IMG/VR virus record: IMGVR_UViG_3300042516_003703
Coordinates: 1 to 29,891 of that record
DNA: 29,891 bases
DNA from: a virus
Strand: one strand, 5' to 3'
The notes under the pieces are model-generated. The model searched no databases, was not told the origin of the DNA, and saw only the letters and a program-made list of their open reading frames with translations. Made by a program: the position numbers and the translations under genes. Below, piece after piece: positions 1-6,785 of the stretch (its first letter is position 1; the number at the start of each line of letters is the position of its first letter).

Positions 1-40
1 ATCAACATGACAGAGTGTTAAGTACTATCAACATTGTTAC

Positions 41-62
41 AAAAAAGGCCCCTTGCGGGGCC
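41..62 (-). terminator. Rho-independent terminator for the minus-strand gene
   Basis: GGCCCC (47-52), loop TTGC, GGGGCC (57-62) form a perfect 6-bp GC stem. On the minus strand it is followed at once by six T residues (complement of A41-46), the classic intrinsic terminator. It lies 9 nt past the stop codon of the minus-strand gene at 71-283, so it should end that transcript. On the plus strand there is no T-run after the stem, so it is probably one-directional. Confidence 0.75.
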
Positions 63-70
63 CGCTGTGG

Positions 71-283
71 TCAGGGAATAGTGTATCCACGGACCGGTGC
101 AATCCGGACTTCAAGATCGTACAGGGTGTCATGCAAGCGGTCATATTGGGCATCTTGTTCGGCCGTAAGGGGACCATATAGGTCCTCCAGGGCAGCAAGA
201 CGCCACGCAACCAGCACCACACGGCGCTGGGCTTCCATCCACGTAGGCCGGACGTTGCTGTGGAACCGGGTAATCGTGGGCAT
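71..283 (-). CDS. Hypothetical protein, 70 aa, minus strand
   Basis: The product begins MPTITRFHSNVRPTWMEAQR and is mostly helical and charged, with a middle stretch (about residues 24-58) rich in L, E, D, Y and R that could form a helical hairpin. I recognise no family. It is preferred over the overlapping 83-aa frame because its composition looks like a folded protein and because a good intrinsic terminator sits directly behind its stop. The Shine-Dalgarno is weak. It is transcribed away from the large plus-strand block, so it belongs to a separate, perhaps differently timed, unit. Confidence 0.6.
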   Translation of the reverse strand: MPTITRFHSNVRPTWMEAQRRVVLVAWRLAALEDLYGPLTAEQDAQYDRLHDTLYDLEVRIAPVRGYTIP

Positions 284-522
284 CGCATCTAGGGCGAACT
301 ACTCCCTAACTGTAGCCCACCAGCCACACATCCCGACCTCATGTCGCAACTCTTCACATACCTTTCTTTTTTTCCTACAACGTAAACTTTTGTGACAGGC
401 CTGCTTGATGGCTGCCGGAAAATTTCCCCCAATTTGACCTTTTTTATGGCCGAGTAGGGTGCAACATAGCGGCGTATTTATAGGTCTTAAAATCACTTAT
501 ATCTAGAAACGTGTTTATAAAA
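284..522. other. Divergent intergenic region, no convincing gene
   Basis: This 239-bp stretch separates the minus-strand gene from the first gene of the long plus-strand run, so it should hold promoters for both directions. On the minus strand 475-482 reads TATAAATA, identical to the T4-type late promoter core, but nothing else in the window repeats that motif. On the plus strand TTGACC (434-439) resembles a -35 box but lacks a good -10 at normal spacing. A GTG-initiated minus frame (299-496) is open but Cys-rich and unconvincing. Confidence 0.4.
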
Positions 523-2454
523 ATGCCTGTATCACCCCAGGACTTCGCCCTCTGGTCCGACCTCACAGGCAACCCCTACCCACAGACGCCAGCTGAGCGG
601 ATGGCTCTGGCGCCCCAAGTTTATCAATTCACTCGCAGCATCGGCCGCAGGGGCGGTCCTGCTATGAATCCAGTGCGACGCGCCGTTGACGTTGTTGGTA
701 AAGCTGCTCTGGCTGCAGGTGCTCTTGCCGGCGCTGCATATTTGGGAAGCAAATATCTTGGGAAAGAAGATAAAGAAGAAGAAGAGCTGCTGGTCACCCC
801 TCCAAAATCACCAGAGAAAACCACACCTACTGTTTCACAGGCTGTCGTTGCTCCTGCCGCGCAGTCGGTGACGCCCGCTGATTTATTTATTGAAGGGATC
901 GGTAAAAAAGAAACTTTTTCTGGACACCCTTCTTTTATTGAAGAAAGTGTTCGTGGCAGGGCGCAGATGTTCCTGGAGCGGATGGGTGTTGGGAAATTAG
1001 AACTGGACAACGAGCCCGCCATTGGGTCGACTATTGTTGAAGCCGCACCTGATTTGAACTCGCAAGTTGCTAAAAATTCTGGAGATGTAACTCAGTCGCC
1101 AACTTCAGATAATTACAATCAAGATGTTGTACTTAATCAAACTGAGGAGGCCCAACAGTTACGTGGTACAAACCCACAAAAACCGACCACTGTACCTTCT
1201 GAAGCAAAGCCAGCGACACAAAACGAGGTTATTACCTCAAGTCAAACTTTTTCTCCTGGGAACGAAGCAGAGCAATTAATCGGGCAAGGTTCTGCTCAAG
1301 CAGAGGAGGCTTTCCGAAAGAGTGCTGCTTATGCATTGATGAAGAAAAATTACCCTGGACTGCAGGATATTGAATCGCCTACGGATCCAGCTTCCTACGA
1401 AACTGCATCGCCAACACAAGCAGCAGAGACGCAAACGCCACCCATTTTAATGACTGGCGTCCAGCCATCTCCGCAGATGCGCGTTGCTAAAAACGTAGCA
1501 ACAGTAGAAGAGAGTCCAATTGCAGCAATGTCTACCCCCGCACCTGTAGATGTGGGAGCTGCATTGCGCAATAAAGGATTAAGCCTATCCAGCGATGAAA
1601 GCGGGGTACGGGTTGTTGGTAAACATGGGAATGAGTTTTATTTGAATCATCCATATTCTTCACATCCAAAAGCAGGCATCCGCCAGACAGCCTTACAGGA
1701 AGAACAAACCGCAAGGGCACTTTTGGCATCTGCTGGAGTGTCCCCTGAGCAAGCAAAGGATTATTGGTCGACAAAAATAAACGCGCTTCAAACTGGGTTT
1801 GAGCCTACACAGCAAGTAACTACTCCTGCAACTGCACCAGTTACTGCAGCTGTTGGTCCAGCAAGTGGTCCAACACTAAAAGAGATCCAGGAGCTGGATC
1901 AACAACTAGCGCTTACCCATGGAGCACGTGCCAGTGTTTCCCAGCGTCAGATGATGCGCGACCAAATCCTAAAGGATCGATATACCCAAGGTACCGGGGT
2001 TGCTGTAAGCGCACCGACAGAACAGCAAAATGTCATCGAGACTGTATCCCCTGGCCCCTATCGCGTTGCCGAGAAAGCTGAACAGCAAGATGTTGTGCCT
2101 GTAAAACAGAAATTATTTCAAAAGGCCGTTGAACGTCCTGCTGCCACTACTCGCGGTACACTCGAACATGCCCTTGCCGAGGCAGAAGAACAACGTGAAG
2201 GGATGCGGGACGCTCCTGCCGGAACAATTATCCACAATATCCCTACTGCAACAAGATCTGGCACTCGTCAAGTTAAGTTATACCCAAATCAGCAAGTAGG
2301 TGTTGTTTATTCTCATGACCCACACACCGAATACGGATATAAATCTGATCCTAGGTACTACGAGGAACTTAAGTCTATGTTGGAGCAAGGTGGATTCCAC
2401 CCTGGAGGGACTGCCTTTATTACCGCAGGCCGAAACCTTGGTTTGCTTTCTTGA
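523..2454 (+). CDS. Large low-complexity, probably virion-associated protein (643 aa)
   Basis: ATG at 523 is chosen over the in-frame GTG at 511. Residues 60-83 form an Ala/Gly-rich hydrophobic segment that could cross or insert into a membrane, followed by an acidic KEDKEEEE stretch. Residues about 90-300 and 410-560 are Q/T/P/A/E-rich and look disordered. A more ordered C-terminal part (about 565-643) has alternating aromatic and charged residues and ends in a GG/FITAGRNLG motif. I do not recognise the family. Its place at the head of a block of membrane-like and low-complexity genes just before the terminase suggests an internal or ejected virion protein, but that is inference. Confidence 0.75.
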   Translation: MPVSPQDFALWSDLTGNPYPQTPAERMALAPQVYQFTRSIGRRGGPAMNPVRRAVDVVGKAALAAGALAGAAYLGSKYLGKEDKEEEELLVTPPKSPEKTTPTVSQAVVAPAAQSVTPADLFIEGIGKKETFSGHPSFIEESVRGRAQMFLERMGVGKLELDNEPAIGSTIVEAAPDLNSQVAKNSGDVTQSPTSDNYNQDVVLNQTEEAQQLRGTNPQKPTTVPSEAKPATQNEVITSSQTFSPGNEAEQLIGQGSAQAEEAFRKSAAYALMKKNYPGLQDIESPTDPASYETASPTQAAETQTPPILMTGVQPSPQMRVAKNVATVEESPIAAMSTPAPVDVGAALRNKGLSLSSDESGVRVVGKHGNEFYLNHPYSSHPKAGIRQTALQEEQTARALLASAGVSPEQAKDYWSTKINALQTGFEPTQQVTTPATAPVTAAVGPASGPTLKEIQELDQQLALTHGARASVSQRQMMRDQILKDRYTQGTGVAVSAPTEQQNVIETVSPGPYRVAEKAEQQDVVPVKQKLFQKAVERPAATTRGTLEHALAEAEEQREGMRDAPAGTIIHNIPTATRSGTRQVKLYPNQQVGVVYSHDPHTEYGYKSDPRYYEELKSMLEQGGFHPGGTAFITAGRNLGLLS

Positions 2455-2543
2455 ACAATTCTGCTAAAGTAATTGTATTGAGGCACTTGGCTCCTGAAGT
2501 CAACAGAACTGCTATTTAATAAAAACGTACCAATTTTGTAAGC

Positions 2544-2747
2544 ATGACTGAGGGTGGGAACTGGATTCAAGGAGCTACCAGCAGAAATCCTGGCGCTTTT
2601 TCTAAAAAAGCGGAAGAGCAGGGGATGTCCACTGCTTCTTACGCCGAGCAGGTAACTAAGAACCCTGACAAGTACGATAAGAGTACAGTTAAGCAAGCAA
2701 ATTTGGCAAAAACTTTGTCCAAATTGCGGAAGGAAAAAGGTAAGTGA
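2544..2747 (+). CDS. Small basic protein, WIQ...NPGAF type (67 aa)
   Basis: The protein has an N-terminal GNWIQGA segment, a central NPGAFSKKAEEQGMS stretch and a lysine-rich end (LAKTLSKLRKEKGK). I recall small basic viral proteins of this layout, with Trp-Ile-Gln, then PGAL/PGAF, then AKTL.KLRK, from phages and large DNA viruses, but their function is unknown. It has no clear Shine-Dalgarno and follows an 89-nt gap, so it may have its own promoter or be read from the upstream transcript. A nucleic-acid-binding or virion role is possible because of the charge. Confidence 0.7.
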   Translation: MTEGGNWIQGATSRNPGAFSKKAEEQGMSTASYAEQVTKNPDKYDKSTVKQANLAKTLSKLRKEKGK

Positions 2748-2758
2748 GGTAACCGCAA

Positions 2759-3226
2759 ATGGTAACGCAACCATTTAGCAAGTCTTATGGGGGACCAGCT
2801 GAACAGGCTTGGAGACAAGGTAAACCTGCATATGCTGGAACTCTGGGGCCCTACCCATCATCGGCAACAGATCCAGAGTCTTTTAAGAATGGCTTTGTTG
2901 AAAAAATGCGTGCCAATCCAGGCAGTAAGAATTTTTACAATAGCAGTGTGTTTGGGAGTGATTCAGCGGTGCAATCACAGGCAAAGATTGACGCAGCATC
3001 TAAGACGGATCAGCCAAGTTTTGCTAGCCCTGAAAACAATTCATTTGCAAAGGATTTTGTAAGCAAGTATTCCCAAGCAATTGAGCGCGGGTTAGTAGAA
3101 GAAGACCGAGCGGTTACACGGGATGGATTAGCTAGAATAGCTTCACAATCAGCAACAGAAGGATCTTCGGAGCGAGATCCAAACACAACAAGTAAATTCC
3201 CTGGGGCAAGCGGAGCCAGTATCTAA
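2759..3226 (+). CDS. Hypothetical virion-type protein (155 aa)
   Basis: The start ATG is preceded by GAGGT (2746-2750), a good Shine-Dalgarno 8 nt upstream. The product is hydrophilic, Ser/Ala/Gln-rich and predicted to be largely disordered, with one short helical segment near residues 93-120 (FAKDFVSKYSQAIERGLVEE). No catalytic motif or membrane segment is visible. Its stop overlaps the next start (TAATG at 3224-3228), so the two are translationally coupled. I cannot name a family; it is probably a structural or internal protein given its neighbours. Confidence 0.7.
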   Translation: MVTQPFSKSYGGPAEQAWRQGKPAYAGTLGPYPSSATDPESFKNGFVEKMRANPGSKNFYNSSVFGSDSAVQSQAKIDAASKTDQPSFASPENNSFAKDFVSKYSQAIERGLVEEDRAVTRDGLARIASQSATEGSSERDPNTTSKFPGASGASI

Positions 3227-3780
3227 TGACAACATTTTCGATGACGCGACTGGCTGGCCAGTCTCTAGGTAATTTTTTAAAAGTAGCCAGTGGAGCTCTT
3301 TCTCAGGCTGTAGAAAAAGGTGTTTTGAATAAACTTGGGAACACTGAAGACTTTGTGGATTTACCTGGAATGGCTGGAATTATCGCACGCAATCCAGGAA
3401 CAGTTGCAAAACTTACTGGTGCGGCTGCGCCAGTCGCTGCACTTGGAGGTACTGCCCTTGCTGCCAATTTGGCTGGAAACCTTATGCAGCCTAGTTCAAA
3501 TATCTATGCACAGTCAGAATATTCACTTCCAGTTACTAAACAGAGCGCCGCTGTTTCGTATGCAAATCAGCAATATGTCCCTGGCGCATCACCAATGACA
3601 AACTCACAAGTAGGTGAAGCAATGTTAGAACAGCAGAAATTTCAACATCAATTGGATCTAATTCGAGCCCGACAAGCTTCAAGTATGGGGGGAGGGTCTT
3701 TACATCAAGGATTAAATCTTCAAGGGTATATGGATTCGGCTCAACGCTCCCTTAATTCACCAGCACCTTACTACGGCTAA
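3226..3780 (+). CDS. Hypothetical protein with one hydrophobic segment (184 aa)
   Basis: Residues about 62-88 (LTGAAAPVAALGGTALAANL) form an Ala/Gly/Leu-rich hydrophobic helix long enough to span a membrane. It is preceded by an amphipathic N-terminal region and followed by a Q/S/Y-rich tail with a short helix (MLEQQKFQHQLDLIRARQA). Start and stop overlaps with its neighbours show coupled translation. It is the first of several consecutive proteins here with small-residue hydrophobic helices. The family is unknown; a membrane-interacting internal virion protein is the working guess. Confidence 0.7.
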   Translation: MTTFSMTRLAGQSLGNFLKVASGALSQAVEKGVLNKLGNTEDFVDLPGMAGIIARNPGTVAKLTGAAAPVAALGGTALAANLAGNLMQPSSNIYAQSEYSLPVTKQSAAVSYANQQYVPGASPMTNSQVGEAMLEQQKFQHQLDLIRARQASSMGGGSLHQGLNLQGYMDSAQRSLNSPAPYYG

Positions 3781-3785
3781 AGCAA

Positions 3786-4250
3786 ATGGGATATTTTAAC
3801 GAGGGCACTTCCGGAGCGTCTTATGACTGGGGTAAAAACAAGGACGCATTTGATTGGGGGAACAGGTTTGACATTGACACCGTTAAAAACAAAGGTGGTG
3901 GCGGTAAAGCAGATTGGACAAAAGTAGCGCGTTTTGCTGGCGACGCACTTTCTGGTTTTGGCGGTAAAAATAAAGATCCATTTGGTAATGCTTACGGCAG
4001 GTTTACCCCAGGAGAGTTTGGTGGTGGCGGTGTTGGAAAAGTTACAGACAATCTGTCTGTGATTTTCCCTCAACAGTTAGGTCCCACATTTATTCCTGGT
4101 ACGTTTGGTGAAGAAGGAAAGTCAACAGGAAGCAGGGTTGCTGGTGGATTAGGAGGTGCCTTAAGTGGAGCTGCTACTGGTGCAGCATTTGGACCAATTG
4201 GCATCGCAGCTGGAGCCCTTATTGGTGGTGCTTCTGGTGCATTTGGTTAA
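3786..4250 (+). CDS. Glycine-zipper protein (154 aa)
   Basis: The N-terminal half is rich in G, D, W, K and F with repeated short motifs (DWGKNKD and DWGNRFD; GGKNKDPFG and GGGGKADW). The C-terminal 35 residues alternate Gly/Ala with hydrophobics (GGALSGAATGAAFGPIGIA), a textbook glycine zipper able to pack as a membrane hairpin. Such zippers occur in pore-forming and membrane-anchored proteins. In this position a role in genome delivery across the host envelope is plausible but not shown. There is no signal peptide. Confidence 0.75.
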   Translation: MGYFNEGTSGASYDWGKNKDAFDWGNRFDIDTVKNKGGGGKADWTKVARFAGDALSGFGGKNKDPFGNAYGRFTPGEFGGGGVGKVTDNLSVIFPQQLGPTFIPGTFGEEGKSTGSRVAGGLGGALSGAATGAAFGPIGIAAGALIGGASGAFG

Positions 4251-4291
4251 AGATTATTCCCTTTAAAATAACAATCAAGAGGATTTAAATT

Positions 4292-5137
4292 ATGTTGCTC
4301 CCACTTATTGGTGCCGGTCTTGGCGGTTACGAAGCCTATCGCAGGAGCGGTGGTAACATTGGTGCTACAGCGCTTGGTGCTGGGCTTGGAGCTGTCACTC
4401 CAGGGGCACTTCGGATGGCTGGAACCGCATTAGGAGCCAAACTCGCTGGTAGTACGCTTGCAAGTCAAGCGGGCTCTGGTTTGATGGGAGGTGCTGCACG
4501 TCTCGGCCAAGTTGTAGCTAATGCCCCTGGAACCGTGCAGGCTGGCGTTGCTGCATCTGCCGCTGCTCAGGCAGCAAAAGGAGCTCGCATTTTATCTAAC
4601 CCAGGTTTAGCATCTCGGTTACTCCCAGGTATGGCGGGCACACTAGCAGCTGGAACTGGCGTGCTTCTGGGCGCTCCTGCCTTAGCCGGCGCTTTAGCTT
4701 CTGGAGTCGCACCAGCTGCACAGACTGCCGCCAGGGGAACTGCCGGCCTGATGGCTGGTAACCAACCAAATGCACCACAGTACGACCCCAATGCACTCCC
4801 CGGTGGTTTAGGTCAATTCGGTCCTGTGTCTCCTTATGGTAACCCACTGGACATCATGAACCCTGCAGGGTATGGCGCTGGCCGCACTGCTGAGTCTGCC
4901 CGTGAAATCGACGCCCAGGTAGCTGCTCTGCGCAAGCTGAACCCTGAAATCTTTGCAGCGGCAGAAGCACGCTCCAAGAACGAATTCCAACGCCAACTGG
5001 CTGCTGCTGGCATCCGTCAGAATATTGCTACTAATGCAAATATGCTGGAGCGTAGCCAGCAAGCTGCTCAACAAATGGGGGTTAATGCCGCCAGCCAAGC
5101 CGGTTCTGCGCTGACTTCCCAATACCAGTACAGCTGA
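4292..5137 (+). CDS. Ala/Gly-rich hydrophobic virion-type protein (281 aa)
   Basis: AAGAGGA lies upstream of the ATG and gives a good ribosome-binding site. Residues 1-170 are extremely Ala/Gly/Leu-rich with several zipper-like hydrophobic stretches (LLPLIGAGLGGYEAYRRSGG at the start; around 110-150 a long membrane-like segment). Residues 195-281 become helical and charged (AQVAALRKLNPEIFAAAEAR then a Gln/Ala-rich helix). This resembles internal or ejected phage proteins that combine membrane-active and helical parts, but no specific family is recognisable. Confidence 0.75.
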   Translation: MLLPLIGAGLGGYEAYRRSGGNIGATALGAGLGAVTPGALRMAGTALGAKLAGSTLASQAGSGLMGGAARLGQVVANAPGTVQAGVAASAAAQAAKGARILSNPGLASRLLPGMAGTLAAGTGVLLGAPALAGALASGVAPAAQTAARGTAGLMAGNQPNAPQYDPNALPGGLGQFGPVSPYGNPLDIMNPAGYGAGRTAESAREIDAQVAALRKLNPEIFAAAEARSKNEFQRQLAAAGIRQNIATNANMLERSQQAAQQMGVNAASQAGSALTSQYQYS

Positions 5138-5139
5138 GT

Positions 5140-5700
5140 ATGGCCTACGACTGGAGAACATCGGGCACTTTTACAGGCTTCAATCCTGTAGCTTTTAGCC
5201 TTCCCAAAATCGCCGGCATGGATTTATCCTATGCCGGTAAAGGCAAGCGTGACACAGTTGTATACGATCCAAGCACAGCCCAAGGCTCTGCTGCTCTTAC
5301 CCAAAGTAAGCCAAAGGATAGTGCAATTCCATCTACAACAAGTATTGCCGATGAATACTCCAAGTTTTACGAAAGAATTGCCCCGTTAGAGCGTCAAAAG
5401 AGAATTGACGAAGCCCAACTTACCGCTGCGTTAACTCGCCAGCAAATGGCAGATTTGATGCCATACTTAAGTGCGGCAGGTTATGAGGCAACTGCACGTT
5501 CTTTGGCTGCTAGTAAATCCTTTGGCGCTTTTAAAGAACAGTTGCCTTCCAACGTTCAGAATATCATGGCGTCTAAACAAGCGCAGGCAACTTCTGCTGC
5601 TTCTGCAGAAGCCGCACGACAAACGGCCACGGCTCAGCAGCAATTAGCAGCTAAGGATTTTGCTGGTAAGTTCGCCGGTCAATATATTAGTGTCAGCTGA
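5140..5700 (+). CDS. Hypothetical helical protein (186 aa)
   Basis: It starts 2 nt after the previous stop. The N-terminal 60 residues are extended or disordered. From about residue 66 to 180 the sequence is Ala/Gln/Glu-rich and helical (IADEYSKFYERIAPLERQKR, later SAEAARQTATAQQQLAAKDF), consistent with long helices or coiled coil. It ends in a short GKFAGQYISVS tail. It resembles the helical half of its upstream neighbour in composition, so the pair may act together. Function is unknown; virion association is inferred only from location. Confidence 0.7.
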   Translation: MAYDWRTSGTFTGFNPVAFSLPKIAGMDLSYAGKGKRDTVVYDPSTAQGSAALTQSKPKDSAIPSTTSIADEYSKFYERIAPLERQKRIDEAQLTAALTRQQMADLMPYLSAAGYEATARSLAASKSFGAFKEQLPSNVQNIMASKQAQATSAASAEAARQTATAQQQLAAKDFAGKFAGQYISVS

Positions 5701-5749
5701 CGTACAATCAGCTTGGTATCTCAGTAACAACAAACAACACTAGTTGATT

Positions 5750-6238
5750 ATGGGCCGTTCCTCTCCGCCACCTCCTCCTACAATCGTTTACTCGCCGCCG
5801 CCTCCGCCGCCGCCCCCGCCGACTCCGGTTCCTACCCAGTCGCTGCAAACTCAGACTGCTCTTAATGAGGTTAGCGGGGCACAGCAACGATTGAATATGG
5901 AGTTAGGTGCGCAATTAGACCGTACCAATGCTGAGTTCTTTGCTGGTCAAGATATTCGTCGTACTCAATCTACTGGTGCGGAACAGCGTTTAGGGTACGC
6001 ATCACAAGGTGAGCAGGAACGAGCTAGTATTGGCGCCACTGGCGAGCAATATCGTCTAGGGTTAGGAACTGCAGGTGCAGAAGAACGCGCAACCACTCGT
6101 GTCAGCGGTGAAGAGCAGCGTAAGGGTATCGAAACAACCGGAAGTGAACAGCGGACCACAGACTTGCAGCAGGAGATGTTCCGGCGCTATAAAGAGAATA
6201 GAGATTACGAGCAGGCGCAAGGCCAGTACCGAACATGA
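5750..6238 (+). CDS. Poly-proline protein with 11-residue repeats (162 aa)
   Basis: ATG at 5750 is preferred over the in-frame TTG at 5744. Residues 6-10 are five prolines and 16-24 nine prolines, followed by a P/T-rich linker. Residues 75-140 are six tandem 11-residue units of the form (T/S/A/Q)G-x-E-(Q/E)-(R/Y)-x5, for example TGAEQRLGYAS and SGEEQRKGIET. The period of 11 suggests a right-handed coiled coil or extended amphipathic helix. The last 25 residues are charged. The stop overlaps the next start (ATGA). Translation of nine consecutive prolines normally needs EF-P. The family is unknown; it could be a fibrous or adaptor virion protein. Confidence 0.75.
   Translation: MGRSSPPPPPTIVYSPPPPPPPPPTPVPTQSLQTQTALNEVSGAQQRLNMELGAQLDRTNAEFFAGQDIRRTQSTGAEQRLGYASQGEQERASIGATGEQYRLGLGTAGAEERATTRVSGEEQRKGIETTGSEQRTTDLQQEMFRRYKENRDYEQAQGQYRT
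5972..6169 (+). repeat. Six in-frame 33-bp units coding an 11-aa repeat
   Basis: The units encode TGAEQRLGYAS, QGEQERASIGA, TGEQYRLGLGT, AGAEERATTRV, SGEEQRKGIET and TGSEQRTTDLQ. Position 2 is always G and position 4 or 5 nearly always E/Q. DNA identity between units is only partial, so the repeat is kept at protein level rather than being a fresh duplication. Confidence 0.75.
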
Positions 6239-6720
6239 CGGAATGGATTCAAGGTTTAACTGACAAAGACCGAGAATCCTTTCTTGCCTTTTGCAAACAA
6301 AGCAGCTCACCAATTCAGATGTACCTGTATGCCCGATTCCTCGGGTTTACAGGTACCATTGTCGAATGTGATGAATGGGGCAAGAAAGAGTACAAAAAGC
6401 GTAATTTTAATCAGATCTTGGAGATGGAAATTGATTCCATGCAGCAAGATATCTCCAAGTTAAGGGTTGCCATCGACAGAGGAATGGTAAAGCAGGACAT
6501 GGGTACTGCGAGAATTGCTATGTTGCAGAAAGAATTAAGAGGGGCAATTAAACAGATAAATGATGAAAAGGTATTAATGGATAAACAGGGTTTAATTCTT
6601 GCTGGTGCGGACCGTGCATTAAGGGAGATGCTTTCTATCTTCCGGGATGATCCCATCGAAGGCCCACTCCAAGAAGCATCGATGGGTGTGTGGACCAAGA
6701 TCTTGGCGGAAGAATCCTAA
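6235..6720 (+). CDS. Probable small terminase subunit (161 aa)
   Basis: It lies directly before terL, where small terminase genes usually sit. Residues 1-55 look like a compact helical N-terminal domain (MTEWIQGLTDKDRESFLAFC, then IQMYLYARFLGFTGTIVECD), which would suit a DNA-recognising domain. Residues 60-130 form a long heptad-like helix (MEIDSMQQDISKLRVAI and following), suited to oligomerisation. The size and this layout fit TerS proteins, whose sequences are too variable to confirm by eye. It overlaps the preceding gene by ATGA. Alternative: an unrelated helical virion protein. Confidence 0.5.
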   Translation: MTEWIQGLTDKDRESFLAFCKQSSSPIQMYLYARFLGFTGTIVECDEWGKKEYKKRNFNQILEMEIDSMQQDISKLRVAIDRGMVKQDMGTARIAMLQKELRGAIKQINDEKVLMDKQGLILAGADRALREMLSIFRDDPIEGPLQEASMGVWTKILAEES

Positions 6721-6727
6721 GGTTTAA

Positions 6728-6785
6728 TAGCTTAAGCTAGGGTCGTATCACCCCGATATGGGGTGGTATTACCCCAATGTGGGGT
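6728..6785. promoter_or_regulatory. Three consecutive palindromes spanning the terL start codon
   Basis: 6728-6739 is the perfect 12-bp palindrome TAGCTTAAGCTA. 6750-6764 is ACCCC-GATAT-GGGGT and 6771-6785 is ACCCC-AATGT-GGGGT, two copies of the same hairpin exactly 21 bp apart (two helical turns). The terL ATG (6777-6779) is in the loop of the last one and no Shine-Dalgarno is visible. They could be operator sites, a packaging (pac/cos) recognition site for the small terminase, or mRNA hairpins limiting TerL synthesis. Confidence 0.6.

Noticed and set aside
475-482. T4-type late promoter octamer TATAAATA on the minus strand
   Set aside because: A single copy in AT-rich DNA, 190 bp from the gene, with no such motif before the late genes of the window.
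299-496. 65-aa minus-strand frame upstream of the first minus-strand gene
   Set aside because: GTG start, no Shine-Dalgarno, six Cys scattered without a motif; more likely promoter DNA.
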